Source: a bacterium (GTDB taxonomy: Bacteria; Vulcanimicrobiota; JABDET01). Taken from it: DNA of 64,000 nucleotides. The notes under the pieces are model-generated. The model searched no databases and was not told the origin of the DNA. It was given only the letters and a program-made list of their open reading frames with translations. The position numbers and the translations under genes are program-made. The stretch spans positions 62,001 through 126,000 of the forward strand of contig JAKAVV010000001.1 in the NCBI GenBank assembly GCA_021817145.1, in the 5' to 3' direction. Shown one piece after another: positions 37,319 to 46,486 of this stretch (its first letter is position 1; each line of letters opens with the position of its first letter).

Positions 37319-38371
37319 TTAAAAATGGATTCCGATGAGTAGTCCTGGAGATCCTTGGACAGCAGTTGGAAGAATCAGAACACTTTGGTTTTTATCTTGA
37401 TTTTGGTGCAGCTCTGTAATCGCTTTCCCCGTAAAATATCCGATGACCCCTCCAACAAAAACGTCAGATGCCCAGTGAACATTGTCATTGACCCTTGCGA
37501 ACCCAGTTAAAGTGGCCATGCCATAAGCAAGAGGGGGAATATAAGAGACATTTCTATATTCTGTCGCAATCACAGAAGCAATGGCAAAAGCCCCTGTGGT
37601 ATGTCCTGATGGAAAAGAGAGAAAATCATTGTTTAAAGATAGGCTGGGACCTTCAAAAGTATTATAAGGGAGCCCTGTGTAAGGACGGGCTCTATGAGCG
37701 ATCAATTTTATCCCCATTGTAAAGGCATCAGCAATCACAAAACTTTCCAGGGAAAGAAGAGCGGTTTTTCCAAGTTTTGGGTTTGGGTGAGCCCAGTACA
37801 GGATGCCAAGAACAGGAAGGGCTGCTCCTTCTCCAAAAGGGGTGGCAAAAGAGGCGACATCATTGGTGAATCCACTGCGGTTTCTCTGAAAAAATGATTG
37901 AATTTGGGTGTCATGAAAGTAAATTCCAGCTCCAACTCCAAGCATGGCAGCAGCCCTGATCCAGGTAAGAGCTCCCCATCTGGAAGGAGAGGTGATTAAA
38001 TTGACGGCATCATCAGGATACCACTCCCAGTAAGGAAGGTTCGATTCATTGGTTTGAGCTGAGGCCACAGGTGCGACTGCAGCAGGGGATGTCAAAGATA
38101 TACTTCCTAAAGAAGAATAAGGGGTTCTTATGTTTAGAGGAACTGGGGGAAGGGAAGGAAGAATGGCTGCAGTGGTTTTAGGGAAAAAGATGGGAATAGA
38201 AGGTATTTTTGCATTTTTGAGATTTTTTTCTGTCTTTGTTGTGGATTGTTTTTTTCGAGTGGGCGTTTTTAGAGTGAGTGTATTGGTGAACCCTGGTTGA
38301 AAAATGAAAAGAGAAAAGAGAATCCCTGAGATGAAACGGAAAAATTTAAGTCTTGTTTTCGATTTATTCAT
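37319..38371 (-). CDS. Secreted or membrane-anchored PAP2-family phosphatase
   Basis: 350 aa. N-terminal hydrophobic segment (FFRFISGILFSLFIFQPGF) with basic residues before it is a signal peptide or anchor; a low-complexity region follows to about residue 120. The PAP2 domain (about 150-325) has all three motifs: KLIAHRARP, PSGHTTGAF and RVNDNVHWASDVFVGG. It may dephosphorylate a lipid pyrophosphate such as undecaprenyl-PP, but substrate is not shown by sequence. The domain has helices but some are short, so a periplasmic or outer-membrane-associated form is possible. Confidence 0.85.
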   Translation of the reverse strand: MNKSKTRLKFFRFISGILFSLFIFQPGFTNTLTLKTPTRKKQSTTKTEKNLKNAKIPSIPIFFPKTTAAILPSLPPVPLNIRTPYSSLGSISLTSPAAVAPVASAQTNESNLPYWEWYPDDAVNLITSPSRWGALTWIRAAAMLGVGAGIYFHDTQIQSFFQRNRSGFTNDVASFATPFGEGAALPVLGILYWAHPNPKLGKTALLSLESFVIADAFTMGIKLIAHRARPYTGLPYNTFEGPSLSLNNDFLSFPSGHTTGAFAIASVIATEYRNVSYIPPLAYGMATLTGFARVNDNVHWASDVFVGGVIGYFTGKAITELHQNQDKNQSVLILPTAVQGSPGLLIGIHF

Positions 38372-38489
38372 CCGAGCTTATTTGTGAAAGCGAAGAAAAA
38401 CTCCTTTTTTTGTTATTTTTCAGAAAAGATACAAGGTTTAAGCAGGCAAAATTCGCTTTATCCCGAATACACAGAAGGGTGATTTTTAG

Positions 38490-39062
38490 ATGAATCAAGA
38501 AGAAGATAAAGTAACTGAAAAAAATAAATCGTCAAATGAAGAAACCTTGAACCAGGACCTCGTTCAAGAAGAGTTGACTCGCTTGAAAGAAGCTTTAGAG
38601 AAACAGGAGAAAGAGTCAATAGGGTATTTGGAACAGATTAAGCGGCTGCAGGCTGATTTTGAGAACTGGAGAAAGAGAATCGAGTCGGAAAAGCAGTTTC
38701 TTATTGAAAATGCCAATTTTGCTCTTGTGAAAAAGCTTCTGCCTGTTCTAGATAATTTTGAACGGGCTCTTGCCTCTAGTTCTTCCTGTCAGGGTGAGAA
38801 AAATGAGATTCAGGAAGGAGTTTCATTGATCTGCCGCCAAATTTCAGATCTTCTGAAAGAAGAAGGATTGGTATTAATGGAAACGATTGGAAAACCTTTT
38901 GATCCTAATTTTCATGAAGCAATCGGTTATGAAGAAAGAGAAGAAGGGGAAGATCATACTGTGATTGAAGAGGCAAGAAAAGGGTATATATTTAAAGGAA
39001 GAGTATTAAGGCCTGCACTGGTTAAAGTTTTGAAGATTTCGGAAAAAGCAAATAAAATATAA
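38490..39062 (+). CDS. grpE: Co-chaperone GrpE
   Basis: Nucleotide-exchange factor for DnaK. 190 aa with a long N-terminal coiled coil (about 20-75), LQADFENWRKR and the C-terminal beta domain containing PFDPNFHEAIGYEERE and RPALVKVLK. It starts a grpE-dnaK pair; no hrcA or dnaJ is adjacent. I see no CIRCE inverted repeat upstream. Confidence 0.95.
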   Translation: MNQEEDKVTEKNKSSNEETLNQDLVQEELTRLKEALEKQEKESIGYLEQIKRLQADFENWRKRIESEKQFLIENANFALVKKLLPVLDNFERALASSSSCQGEKNEIQEGVSLICRQISDLLKEEGLVLMETIGKPFDPNFHEAIGYEEREEGEDHTVIEEARKGYIFKGRVLRPALVKVLKISEKANKI

Positions 39063-39093
39063 AAATTGAATCGTCAAAAAGGAGGAGAAAAGA

Positions 39094-41040
39094 ATGGCTA
39101 AAGTGGTAGGCATCGATCTTGGAACAACGAATTCTGTTGTGGCTATTCTAGAAGGGGGTAAACCTGTTGTTATCCCTAATGCTGAAGGGAGTCGTCTCAC
39201 TCCAAGCGTGGTGGCATTTACAAAAACAGGGGAAAGACTGGTTGGGGAATTAGCTAAAAGACAGGCTGTTGTCAACCCTGAAAACACCGTTTATTCCATT
39301 AAACGGTTTATGGGAAGATTCATGACTGAAGTGAATGAAGAAATGAAACTGGTTCCTTATCAAGTTGTGGCAGGACCTCAAGGGGAAGCAAGAGTCAGGC
39401 TTCAGGGGAAGGATTACACTCCTCAGGAGATCTCTTCCATGATTCTTCAAAAGTTAAAAACAGATGCTGAAAGGTATCTAGGTGAATCTGTAACAAAAGC
39501 GGTTATCACGGTTCCCGCGTATTTTAATGATGCCCAAAGAACTGCCACAAAAGAAGCGGGACAGGTTGCTGGGCTTGAAGTTCTAAGAATTATTAATGAA
39601 CCAACAGCCAGCTGCATGGCTTATGGAATGGATAAACAGGATGAAACATTGACTATTTTAGTTTTTGATCTGGGTGGAGGAACTTTTGATGTTTCTATCT
39701 TAGAGGCTGGCGGCGGAGTTTTCCAGGTAAAAGCGACGAATGGGGATACCCATTTAGGAGGGGATAACTGGGATCAACTGCTGATTGACTGGATGGCGGA
39801 AAAGTTTAAAGCTCAAAATGGGATTGATCTGCGGAAAGATCGGATGGCATTACAAAGGTTAAAAGAGGCTGCTGAAAAAGCTAAAATTGAACTCTCTCAA
39901 GTAACTCAAACCAATATTAATCTCCCTTTTATCACAGCAGATGCTTCTGGAGCTAAACATCTGGATGTAACGATTACTCGTTCCGAGTTTGAAAAGATGT
40001 CTCTCAATTTAGTGGAACGATGCGCTAATCCAACTCGTCAGGCTATTTCTGATGCAGGGTTAACTCCTGAGAAGATTGATCGAATACTTCTGGTTGGCGG
40101 AGCAACCAGAATGCCTATGATTCAAGAGTTTGTGAAACGATTTTTTGGGAAAGATCCTCATAAAGACATTAACCCTGATGAATGTGTTGCTTTAGGGGCA
40201 GCAGTTCAAGCTGGGGTTCTGGTTGGAGAAGTCAAGAACATTGTTCTTGTGGATGTAACCCCTTTAAGTCTTGGAGTGGAAGTCCTTGGCGGATATGTTG
40301 AAAAAATGATTGAACGAAATACCGCTATTCCAACTTCAGGGAAAAAAGTGTTTACAACAGCCGCTGATTCTCAAACTGCTGTAGAAGTGCACGTGATTCA
40401 AGGGGAAAGAGCAATGGCAGGAGATAATAAAAGTCTTGGTAAGTTTATGTTGACCGATATTCCACCTGCTCCTCGCGGAATTCCTCAAATTGAAGTTAAT
40501 TTCGAAATTGACTCGAATGGGATTTTAAATGTGACGGCAAAGGACCTGGCAAGCGGGAAGCAGACAGGGATTCGTTTGACTGGCTCTACCAATCTGCCCA
40601 AAACTGAAATTGATAAAATGATTAAAGAATCAGAAGCTTATGCTGAAACCGATAAAAAGAAGAAAGAAGAGGCAGAAGTTAAATCTCAGGCAGATTCCCT
40701 TATTTATACCACAGAAAAAACTTTAAAAGATATTCCTAATGTGGACTCTGCGTTAAAAGGAAAAGCTGAAGAGGGGATGAAAAAGCTGAAAGAAGCCATG
40801 GATTCGAATGATATGAATCGGATTAAATCTGAAAGTGAAAGTTTGAAACAGGTTCTTTATGAAGTTAGCTCTTCTGTTTATGCCCAAGCAGGGGCTGCTG
40901 CAGGTGGTTCTGGAGGAAAGACTGTATGGACTCCTCAAGGTGAACACCCAGTTGGAAATGAGCCATCCTCTCCGGGCGGAAATGGTGGAGTGATTGATGC
41001 GGATTATCGTGTTGAAGGAGATGGTGAGGGGAAAAAGTAA
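39094..41040 (+). CDS. dnaK: Chaperone DnaK (Hsp70)
   Basis: 648 aa. ATPase domain with [42 protein letters not shown] and [13 protein letters not shown]; linker [15 protein letters not shown]; substrate-binding domain after 390 and a C-terminal Gly-rich tail ending in an IDADYRVE motif. SD GGAGGAG precedes the ATG 31 nt after grpE. It is convergent with the CHASE2 gene, 5 nt away. Confidence 0.98.
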   Translation: MAKVVGIDLGTTNSVVAILEGGKPVVIPNAEGSRLTPSVVAFTKTGERLVGELAKRQAVVNPENTVYSIKRFMGRFMTEVNEEMKLVPYQVVAGPQGEARVRLQGKDYTPQEISSMILQKLKTDAERYLGESVTKAVITVPAYFNDAQRTATKEAGQVAGLEVLRIINEPTASCMAYGMDKQDETLTILVFDLGGGTFDVSILEAGGGVFQVKATNGDTHLGGDNWDQLLIDWMAEKFKAQNGIDLRKDRMALQRLKEAAEKAKIELSQVTQTNINLPFITADASGAKHLDVTITRSEFEKMSLNLVERCANPTRQAISDAGLTPEKIDRILLVGGATRMPMIQEFVKRFFGKDPHKDINPDECVALGAAVQAGVLVGEVKNIVLVDVTPLSLGVEVLGGYVEKMIERNTAIPTSGKKVFTTAADSQTAVEVHVIQGERAMAGDNKSLGKFMLTDIPPAPRGIPQIEVNFEIDSNGILNVTAKDLASGKQTGIRLTGSTNLPKTEIDKMIKESEAYAETDKKKKEEAEVKSQADSLIYTTEKTLKDIPNVDSALKGKAEEGMKKLKEAMDSNDMNRIKSESESLKQVLYEVSSSVYAQAGAAAGGSGGKTVWTPQGEHPVGNEPSSPGGNGGVIDADYRVEGDGEGKK

Positions 41041-41045
41041 GGTCA

Positions 41046-43313
41046 TCAAGCTGATTTCGTAAATTCACCTATTGGAATATGGCTTAAATTTTGGATTAAT
41101 AATCTAACTAAAGCGGGATCAAAGAGCGTTCCCGCTTCTTTTTTTATCTCTTGAATGGCTCTTTCTGTATGAACCTGCCCAAGCTGAGGGGCATTTGCTG
41201 AAATATCATCAAACGCATTTGCCAGGGATAAAATGCGGGATCCAATCGGGATCTCTTCTCCTTTTAATCCATCAGGGAACCCTTTCCCATCATACCGTTC
41301 ATAAAAATGGTATAAAATGGGTAGAAAAGGGAACTTTCCTGAGAGAGGCTGTAGAATTTTAAGCCCTGTTTTAAGGGGGATTAAGATCTGCTTCCAATCC
41401 TCTTCTGTTAACCCTTCTGGTTTTCGGTAAAGTGTTTCAAAATGCCCCATTTTTCCGATTTCATGCAGTAAAGCAGCGGATCTGATGGTTTCCAGCTCTT
41501 CAGCTGGCAGACTGCATGCTTTTCCAAGCATAATGGCATAACTGGCAACCCGTTCACTGTGTCCTTTGTTAACAGGTTGATAAAACTCCACCGCTCTCAG
41601 CAGAGCTTTCATGGCATCTAGATATAACTGGCTCAAGTTCTGGCTTAGAATACAGGTTTGAATCCCTGAAGCAATTTGGTTTCCAAGAAATGAGAGGGAA
41701 ATTAAATCTTCCTGGCGATAGGTTTGATTTAATGACCCGGCCCAAACAACTCCAATAATTTCATTTTTTGAAATGAGAGGAGCAGCTAAAAATGAGGAAA
41801 CTTCAAGATCTTTTTCAAATTTTGCGGTCAGTGATGAAGTTTGGAGGTTTTCGATGCAAATTCCTTTTCCTTCAGAAGCAGCTTTTCCGCAAATCCCTTC
41901 TTGAGGATTTAGAGTTTGATTCTCTGTATTTGGAGAGACTCCTGATGCAATATTGAGAACCAGTTTTCCTTCAGAATTTTTCAATAAAATTCCTGCTGCA
42001 TGAGTGTCATGAATAATTTCCTGAGTTAGAGTTAAAGCAGATTCTAGAAATTCGTCCAGGGTGAAATCTCCGGTGTGAAGTTGGCTGACTTGATTGAAAC
42101 CCTGCCATTCCTGGAGTTTGTTTAATAAAGCTGTTTCTGTTTTGCGGCTCTCTGCCAGAACCAGAATTCCTGTAAAGAGCAGTGTCAGAAGACAAAGAGA
42201 AATAACGTTTAAGACAGCGCCAGTAAGGGCAAAGAGCAAAAATCCAGAGATAAAGATTCCAAAGCAGAGAAAACTCACCCAGGGAAGAAATTTTTTCCAG
42301 GGGTAAGAGGGAAGAAAATACCCTAAAATAAACCCTAAAATCAAAAGCAAGATTAATTTTTTGAGTGGAGAAATCGGATAAATAAACTGCTGTTTCAACA
42401 TATTGTCAAGAATTTGCGCTTGAATATCAAGCCCGGGCAGAGCTCCAACAGGAGTAATTTTAATATCCTGCCCAAGAGGAGAAGTAATCCCGATCAATAC
42501 AATTTTATGGCGAAAGATCTTCTGATAAGGGAAATTTGGATTTAAAAGTTGGTCCGCTGGAATGGATCGGAAATGAGAATGATTGTAATTGATCCAGAGC
42601 GCCCTTTCTCCATCTAATGGGATTTTTAGTGATCCAACTTGAAGCATTCTTCCCTTCTGCGCTGTTCTTTTAAAGAGGATCTTTTTATACAATAGATAAG
42701 CTTCTAGAGCAAAAGCGGGATAAACCTTACCCTGATAATGGGTTAAAAGCAGGGTGCGGTGAACTCCAAACTGGTCGGTTTCCACATTGACAAACCCCTG
42801 GTTTGTTTTTTGGGAAAACGGAGGGGCAGGGGAGACCTCCTGGACTGGGGAGGATAAAATACTCGTTTTACCTTTTTCTAAATAATTAAACCAAATCGGT
42901 AAAATAACATTTTTATGAAGAGTAGAAGCGAATTTTAAATCACTTGAAGAAGGAGTTGAAAAATCCAGATCAAATCCAATTACAGAGGCTTTTGCTTTTT
43001 CCAGTTTTTTTGTTATTTCCCCCCAAATCTTTCGATTCCAGGGCCATTTCCCGACTTTTTGGATTGAATGAGTTGTAATTGGAAGGAGTAGGATAGGGCT
43101 TGAACCAGAGGAATGTGGTTGGAAGATTCCTCTGATTGAAAAACAAGTTTTTAACCAGTAAGCATTGGCTAAATCGAAGAAACCTAATCTGCTGACTCCA
43201 AAAGCGCAGAATGCCAGAATAATCCCTAATTTTATCCATTTTGCGCTGCTTTTAAGCCAGGCTGAAGTTTTCATCGAGTTTGATCCACAGATCTCTTTTA
43301 TCCTTTTCCACAA
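41046..43313 (-). CDS. CHASE2-GAF-HD-GYP-like membrane signalling protein
   Basis: 755 aa. An N-terminal TM helix, a periplasmic CHASE2 sensor (about 45-310; IGFDLDFSTPSSSD, VLIGITSPLGQDIKITPVG), three TM helices (about 325-410), a GAF domain (about 430-570) and an HD-GYP-like domain (about 575-740). Residues of the c-di-GMP phosphodiesterase site are altered: LLHEIGK replaces HDxGK, and YERYDGKGFP lacks the HH of HHExxDGxGYP and has GFP. Activity is therefore doubtful. It overlaps the FecR-like gene by 16 bp. An alternative start is ATG 43274. Confidence 0.87.
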   Translation of the reverse strand: MWKRIKEICGSNSMKTSAWLKSSAKWIKLGIILAFCAFGVSRLGFFDLANAYWLKTCFSIRGIFQPHSSGSSPILLLPITTHSIQKVGKWPWNRKIWGEITKKLEKAKASVIGFDLDFSTPSSSDLKFASTLHKNVILPIWFNYLEKGKTSILSSPVQEVSPAPPFSQKTNQGFVNVETDQFGVHRTLLLTHYQGKVYPAFALEAYLLYKKILFKRTAQKGRMLQVGSLKIPLDGERALWINYNHSHFRSIPADQLLNPNFPYQKIFRHKIVLIGITSPLGQDIKITPVGALPGLDIQAQILDNMLKQQFIYPISPLKKLILLLILGFILGYFLPSYPWKKFLPWVSFLCFGIFISGFLLFALTGAVLNVISLCLLTLLFTGILVLAESRKTETALLNKLQEWQGFNQVSQLHTGDFTLDEFLESALTLTQEIIHDTHAAGILLKNSEGKLVLNIASGVSPNTENQTLNPQEGICGKAASEGKGICIENLQTSSLTAKFEKDLEVSSFLAAPLISKNEIIGVVWAGSLNQTYRQEDLISLSFLGNQIASGIQTCILSQNLSQLYLDAMKALLRAVEFYQPVNKGHSERVASYAIMLGKACSLPAEELETIRSAALLHEIGKMGHFETLYRKPEGLTEEDWKQILIPLKTGLKILQPLSGKFPFLPILYHFYERYDGKGFPDGLKGEEIPIGSRILSLANAFDDISANAPQLGQVHTERAIQEIKKEAGTLFDPALVRLLIQNLSHIPIGEFTKSA

Positions 43314-43726
43314 GTTAAGGTGTCAGGTGTTTCGACTTCATAATTTATGCCATTTTTAAGGGCGCGCGTAAAATAAACAAAAGCGCTCTTTTTCTTTTTT
43401 TGAATCGTTTGATCCCAATATCCTGAGTGTGTTGAATTGAAAAATGTCCAGAGGGTTACTTTCATACGAGAGCTGATGGTAACCATTTTTCCGTTGGACA
43501 ACTTTAAGATGCAGAAGCAGTGAGGTCCTGTTTTAATGGTGTCTCCATTAACAATTGTTTCTGATTTTTTTAATTGGCTCATGGTTCCATGATGGAGTAG
43601 AATCACCCCATTTGTTGTGTAAAGAATTGTGGCTTGTGGGGAATAGATAAATCCTTTTTCTGCTTGTCCAGGGTTCCAGACAGCTGTCAGTAAGCATAAA
43701 AAAGTGAGAAGATACAATTTTCTCAT
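43298..43726 (-). CDS. Secreted FecR-domain protein
   Basis: 142 aa from ATG 43726, preceded by GGAGAG; the upstream ATG 43738 is only 4 nt from the -10 box and so is unlikely. Signal peptide MRKLYLLTFLCLLTAVWNPGQA. The FecR core is visible: HGTMSQLKKSETIVNGDTIKTG and LKLSNGKMVTISSRMKVTL. FecR proteins often pair with CHASE2 sensors, and the overlap here supports a periplasmic sensing role. Confidence 0.8.
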   Translation of the reverse strand: MRKLYLLTFLCLLTAVWNPGQAEKGFIYSPQATILYTTNGVILLHHGTMSQLKKSETIVNGDTIKTGPHCFCILKLSNGKMVTISSRMKVTLWTFFNSTHSGYWDQTIQKKKKSAFVYFTRALKNGINYEVETPDTLTCGKG

Positions 43727-43742
43727 AAATCTCTCCATCTTT

Positions 43743-43748
43743 ATTATA
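43743..43748 (-). promoter_or_regulatory. -10 box before the FecR-CHASE2 operon
   Basis: TATAAT on the minus strand, 17 nt before ATG 43726. No good -35 was identified. Confidence 0.5.
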
Positions 43749-43868
43749 CTCTGCCAGAGAGTAAAAAGATACTGCGTAATTGAACGATTTTACGATCCCA
43801 ATTGGAGGAGGCAGAAGTAAGCTCAGAAGGGCAGAGCAAAATAAGAGAGGAATGTGGACTTACTGGAA

Positions 43869-43900
43869 TAAAAAAAAGAGGAGGCTTTTAAGCCTCCTCT
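43869..43900 (-). terminator. Rho-independent terminator of the SLH porin
   Basis: Inverted repeat AGAGGAGGC / GCCTCCTCT with a 6-nt loop, followed on the minus strand by a run of seven T. It lies 16 nt after the porin stop. Confidence 0.85.
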
Positions 43901-43915
43901 CAACGATTTTACTTT

Positions 43916-46270
43916 TTAGAACAAGAAGCGTAAACCAGAAGAAACCTGGGTTCCATTATATCCGCTGACATGAGTGCCAACTGCGCCAACAGAAGCGCCG
44001 TCACTGTTATCATTCAGATAGAACTGGTTGTACATGATCCAGGCTTGAGCATTTTTGGTGAAGTTGTAATTGACTCCAACATAAGGCCCAAATTGTTTGA
44101 ATAGAAAATCGCCATGAGTGGTTGGAGATTCAAGGTACTGTCCTGCTCCATTGGATAAGAACTGATCATAACCAGCAGAAATAACCCATAGATTGTTTCC
44201 TGCTGGCATATAGTTCAGTCCAGCTCTCCACCAGTTAGACTGCAGGTTAATATTATTTTCATCAGTGGTTGGACGCTGAATCTGGTTGCTGATGTAAATT
44301 CCAGACAGTGAAAGCTCTTTATAAGGAGTGTAATCAGCATAGCCGTACCAAGTAATAATTCTTCCTTTTGGAGGATTCGGTAATCCAGGGACAGCATAGA
44401 AAACAGGTTCATAAAAACCGGGTTGGAATTCATTGGTTGTCGTGGTATCTGTTGCCTGTGTCAGGTTTTCATACCATCCTCCAACATTCCCTTTTCCATA
44501 ATTCCAGTTCAGGTAAGCTCTGTACCCATTTCGATTATTGGGGTATTTTCGGGAATTATGAGCCTGGTAGAAAAGATCTCCTGCTCCTGTTTGAGCCCCC
44601 ATAAAAAATGGCGTGGTATAAGGGATACTGTAAGTTGACATAAAAGGATATTCTAGATAGTCAATAGGTAGTCCAGTATTGAACTGAGCAGCTGGGACAT
44701 TCAATTCAGAGATAAAGGGATCATAGGTTGGCTGAACATCTAAATAATCTGCTCCACCCGTGACTTTTCCAGCGGTTTTTCCGATAGCGATTCCTGCATC
44801 CCACATATCTCCGCTGACATTATTATAAAGGGAGCTGGCATGGTTTCCATTGTATTCGCTGTTTCCATATTTGCCCCAAACTCCAAGCCAATTTAAATTC
44901 TTTTTGAAGTGAAGGACAAAATCTGCTCCATACATGTTCTCTTCTTGTGGTCCAATGCCGACTGGAGTGAGTGTGGTTGGATTGGGCATTGACCATGATC
45001 CTGGATTGTCAACTCCAGAACCGAAAGCAGCTCCAGTTCCAGCAGGTTGAGAAGCTGAGTCATTCATGAGTCTGACAAAAGCCCCAGTGATTTTAGCATT
45101 TAAAGCGGAATCTTTGAATTTATACCCTAAAGCTCCGCCGAAGACTTCGTTCTGCCATAAAGTAGGAGTGCCAGAATCAAATCCAGCGCTGGAAGGGAGT
45201 TTTCCAGCTGCGATTTCATAGTTAAGTCCTGTTCCAATGGTCGTTACAGTTCCATAGAGCTGTCCGCCGTAGAAAGGAAGATAATCAGGTCCATAGATTC
45301 CAGGATTAGGTGTTCCTTCTAACATGAAATCTGGAATATAAGCTGGTCTCCAATCTCCGACAACAGCCGTTGTGTCGCCACTGTCATTTTGGACATAAAT
45401 CTGGCTGAGGTTAGCATTTAAATTATGAAGGAAAGCAGTATTGACTCCACTTGCCGCAACTCCTCCTTGCGGATTATAAGCAGGGTTGTCAAGGGTTGGG
45501 GCTGTTACACCGTAAGTGTAGCCATTTCCCATATCTCCTTGATTATTGTAAAGGGCGATAGTTCCCCCTGCATTCCACTTGTTTTGGAGTTTAGCGTCAA
45601 CTTGAAAATATCCAACTTCTGTTAAAGCGGTTCCGCTTTGAGCAGGGAAAACAGTAATCAAGCGATTCATGGGATAACCTTCTACATCCCCTTCCCATGG
45701 ATTATTCTGCCACCTATGGCGGTAAACATGGGTGTGATCCCACAGTGAATTTTCACCGGTAGTTGGTTCTCGATTTCCAATGGTTAAAGAATCGAATTGA
45801 TAAGGGGAAGCAGCTTCAGTATCATTGGACTGAGCATATCCAACAGTTGAGAATCGGGTTTCAAACCCTCCGTGCAGTCTGACTGCAGCCAGTTTTTTAA
45901 CTTGACCTTGCAGAGAAGCCAGAGTGTTTTCGACATTGCTGAGTCTAACACCCATAGCGTCTAATTCGTTTTTGTACTCATTGACCAGTCGTCTGATTGC
46001 ATCGAGATCAGCTTTTGTGACTTGTGGCTTTTGTCTTTCCAAGTACTCCACCAATCTTGCCACAATCATAGCGACTTGATAACGAGTAGCGGGTTGGGCT
46101 CCTCGAAATGTTCCATCTGGGAAACCTTCGACAAGCCCTTTTTGCGCTAATAACTCAACTGCTTTTGTTGCCCAGTGATGAGCGGGCAGATCGCTGAAGG
46201 GCGAAGCAAAAGCTGGGAGAGCCATGCCAAAGGCGAAAACAACTAATAATAATGTTGCGATTTTTCGCAT
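43916..46270 (-). CDS. SLH-domain outer-membrane porin
   Basis: 784 aa. Signal peptide MRKIATLLLVVFAFGMALPAFA, then one SLH domain (DLPAHHWATKAVELLAQKGL, FPDGTFRGAQPATRYQVAMI, about 24-75), a coiled coil (about 85-135; LDAMGVRLSNVENTLASLQ) and a beta-barrel rich in Tyr/Asn/Gly ending ...GLRFLF with a terminal Phe. This is the architecture of SLH-anchored porins that link the outer membrane to peptidoglycan-bound polymers. Strong SD AAGGAGG, a long 5' leader with a hairpin, and its own terminator suggest high expression. Confidence 0.9.
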   Translation of the reverse strand: MRKIATLLLVVFAFGMALPAFASPFSDLPAHHWATKAVELLAQKGLVEGFPDGTFRGAQPATRYQVAMIVARLVEYLERQKPQVTKADLDAIRRLVNEYKNELDAMGVRLSNVENTLASLQGQVKKLAAVRLHGGFETRFSTVGYAQSNDTEAASPYQFDSLTIGNREPTTGENSLWDHTHVYRHRWQNNPWEGDVEGYPMNRLITVFPAQSGTALTEVGYFQVDAKLQNKWNAGGTIALYNNQGDMGNGYTYGVTAPTLDNPAYNPQGGVAASGVNTAFLHNLNANLSQIYVQNDSGDTTAVVGDWRPAYIPDFMLEGTPNPGIYGPDYLPFYGGQLYGTVTTIGTGLNYEIAAGKLPSSAGFDSGTPTLWQNEVFGGALGYKFKDSALNAKITGAFVRLMNDSASQPAGTGAAFGSGVDNPGSWSMPNPTTLTPVGIGPQEENMYGADFVLHFKKNLNWLGVWGKYGNSEYNGNHASSLYNNVSGDMWDAGIAIGKTAGKVTGGADYLDVQPTYDPFISELNVPAAQFNTGLPIDYLEYPFMSTYSIPYTTPFFMGAQTGAGDLFYQAHNSRKYPNNRNGYRAYLNWNYGKGNVGGWYENLTQATDTTTTNEFQPGFYEPVFYAVPGLPNPPKGRIITWYGYADYTPYKELSLSGIYISNQIQRPTTDENNINLQSNWWRAGLNYMPAGNNLWVISAGYDQFLSNGAGQYLESPTTHGDFLFKQFGPYVGVNYNFTKNAQAWIMYNQFYLNDNSDGASVGAVGTHVSGYNGTQVSSGLRFLF

Positions 46271-46295
46271 TTAATACCTCCTTTTTTGTTGAAGT

Positions 46296-46311
46296 AAGCA
46301 CTTTCGTGCTT
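46296..46311 (-). promoter_or_regulatory. GNRA-capped hairpin in the porin 5' leader
   Basis: AAGCAC-GAAA-GTGCTT on the minus strand: a 6-bp perfect stem with a GAAA tetraloop, about 15 nt upstream of the SD. It may protect the transcript from 5' decay. Confidence 0.6.
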
Positions 46312-46350
46312 TTTGATGTTCGAGTTTGGTTTTAAACTCTTTTATTTAAT

Positions 46351-46359
46351 CCCTCCTTT
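46351..46359 (-). promoter_or_regulatory. Orphan SD-like sequence in the porin 5' leader
   Basis: AAAGGAGGG with no usable ORF behind it (ATT AAA TAA follows). In Bacillus such stabilising SDs near mRNA 5' ends bind ribosomes and protect the transcript. Role here is inferred. Confidence 0.45.
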
Positions 46360-46383
46360 CCTTAAATATCATCTACTTTTTGA

Positions 46384-46389
46384 ATTATA
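46384..46389 (-). promoter_or_regulatory. -10 box of the SLH porin promoter
   Basis: TATAAT on the minus strand predicts a start near 46377 and a leader of roughly 107 nt. A clear -35 was not found at 16-18 nt. Confidence 0.5.
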
Positions 46390-46448
46390 CCTCCCACTTA
46401 TTCAAGAGGTGCCTTTAAATTCCTTCTTTGGAAAAGATAGCTGAATAT

Positions 46449-46481
46449 AAAAAAAGAGGAGGCTGGCTGCTTCCTTCTTTT
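46449..46481 (-). terminator. Probable terminator of the FIST gene
   Basis: On the minus strand GAAGGAAGC-AGCCA-GCCTCCTC (one internal A-C mismatch) is followed by seven T, directly after the FIST stop. Confidence 0.6.
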
Positions 46482-46486
46482 CACAT

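Noticed and set aside
38372-38489. Possible CIRCE element before grpE
   Set aside because: No TTAGCACTC/GAGTGCTAA inverted repeat could be found, and no hrcA is adjacent.
43780-43968. 62-aa plus-strand ORF between the FecR-like gene and the porin
   Set aside because: It reads through the porin terminator and antisense into the porin end, with no SD or recognisable domain.
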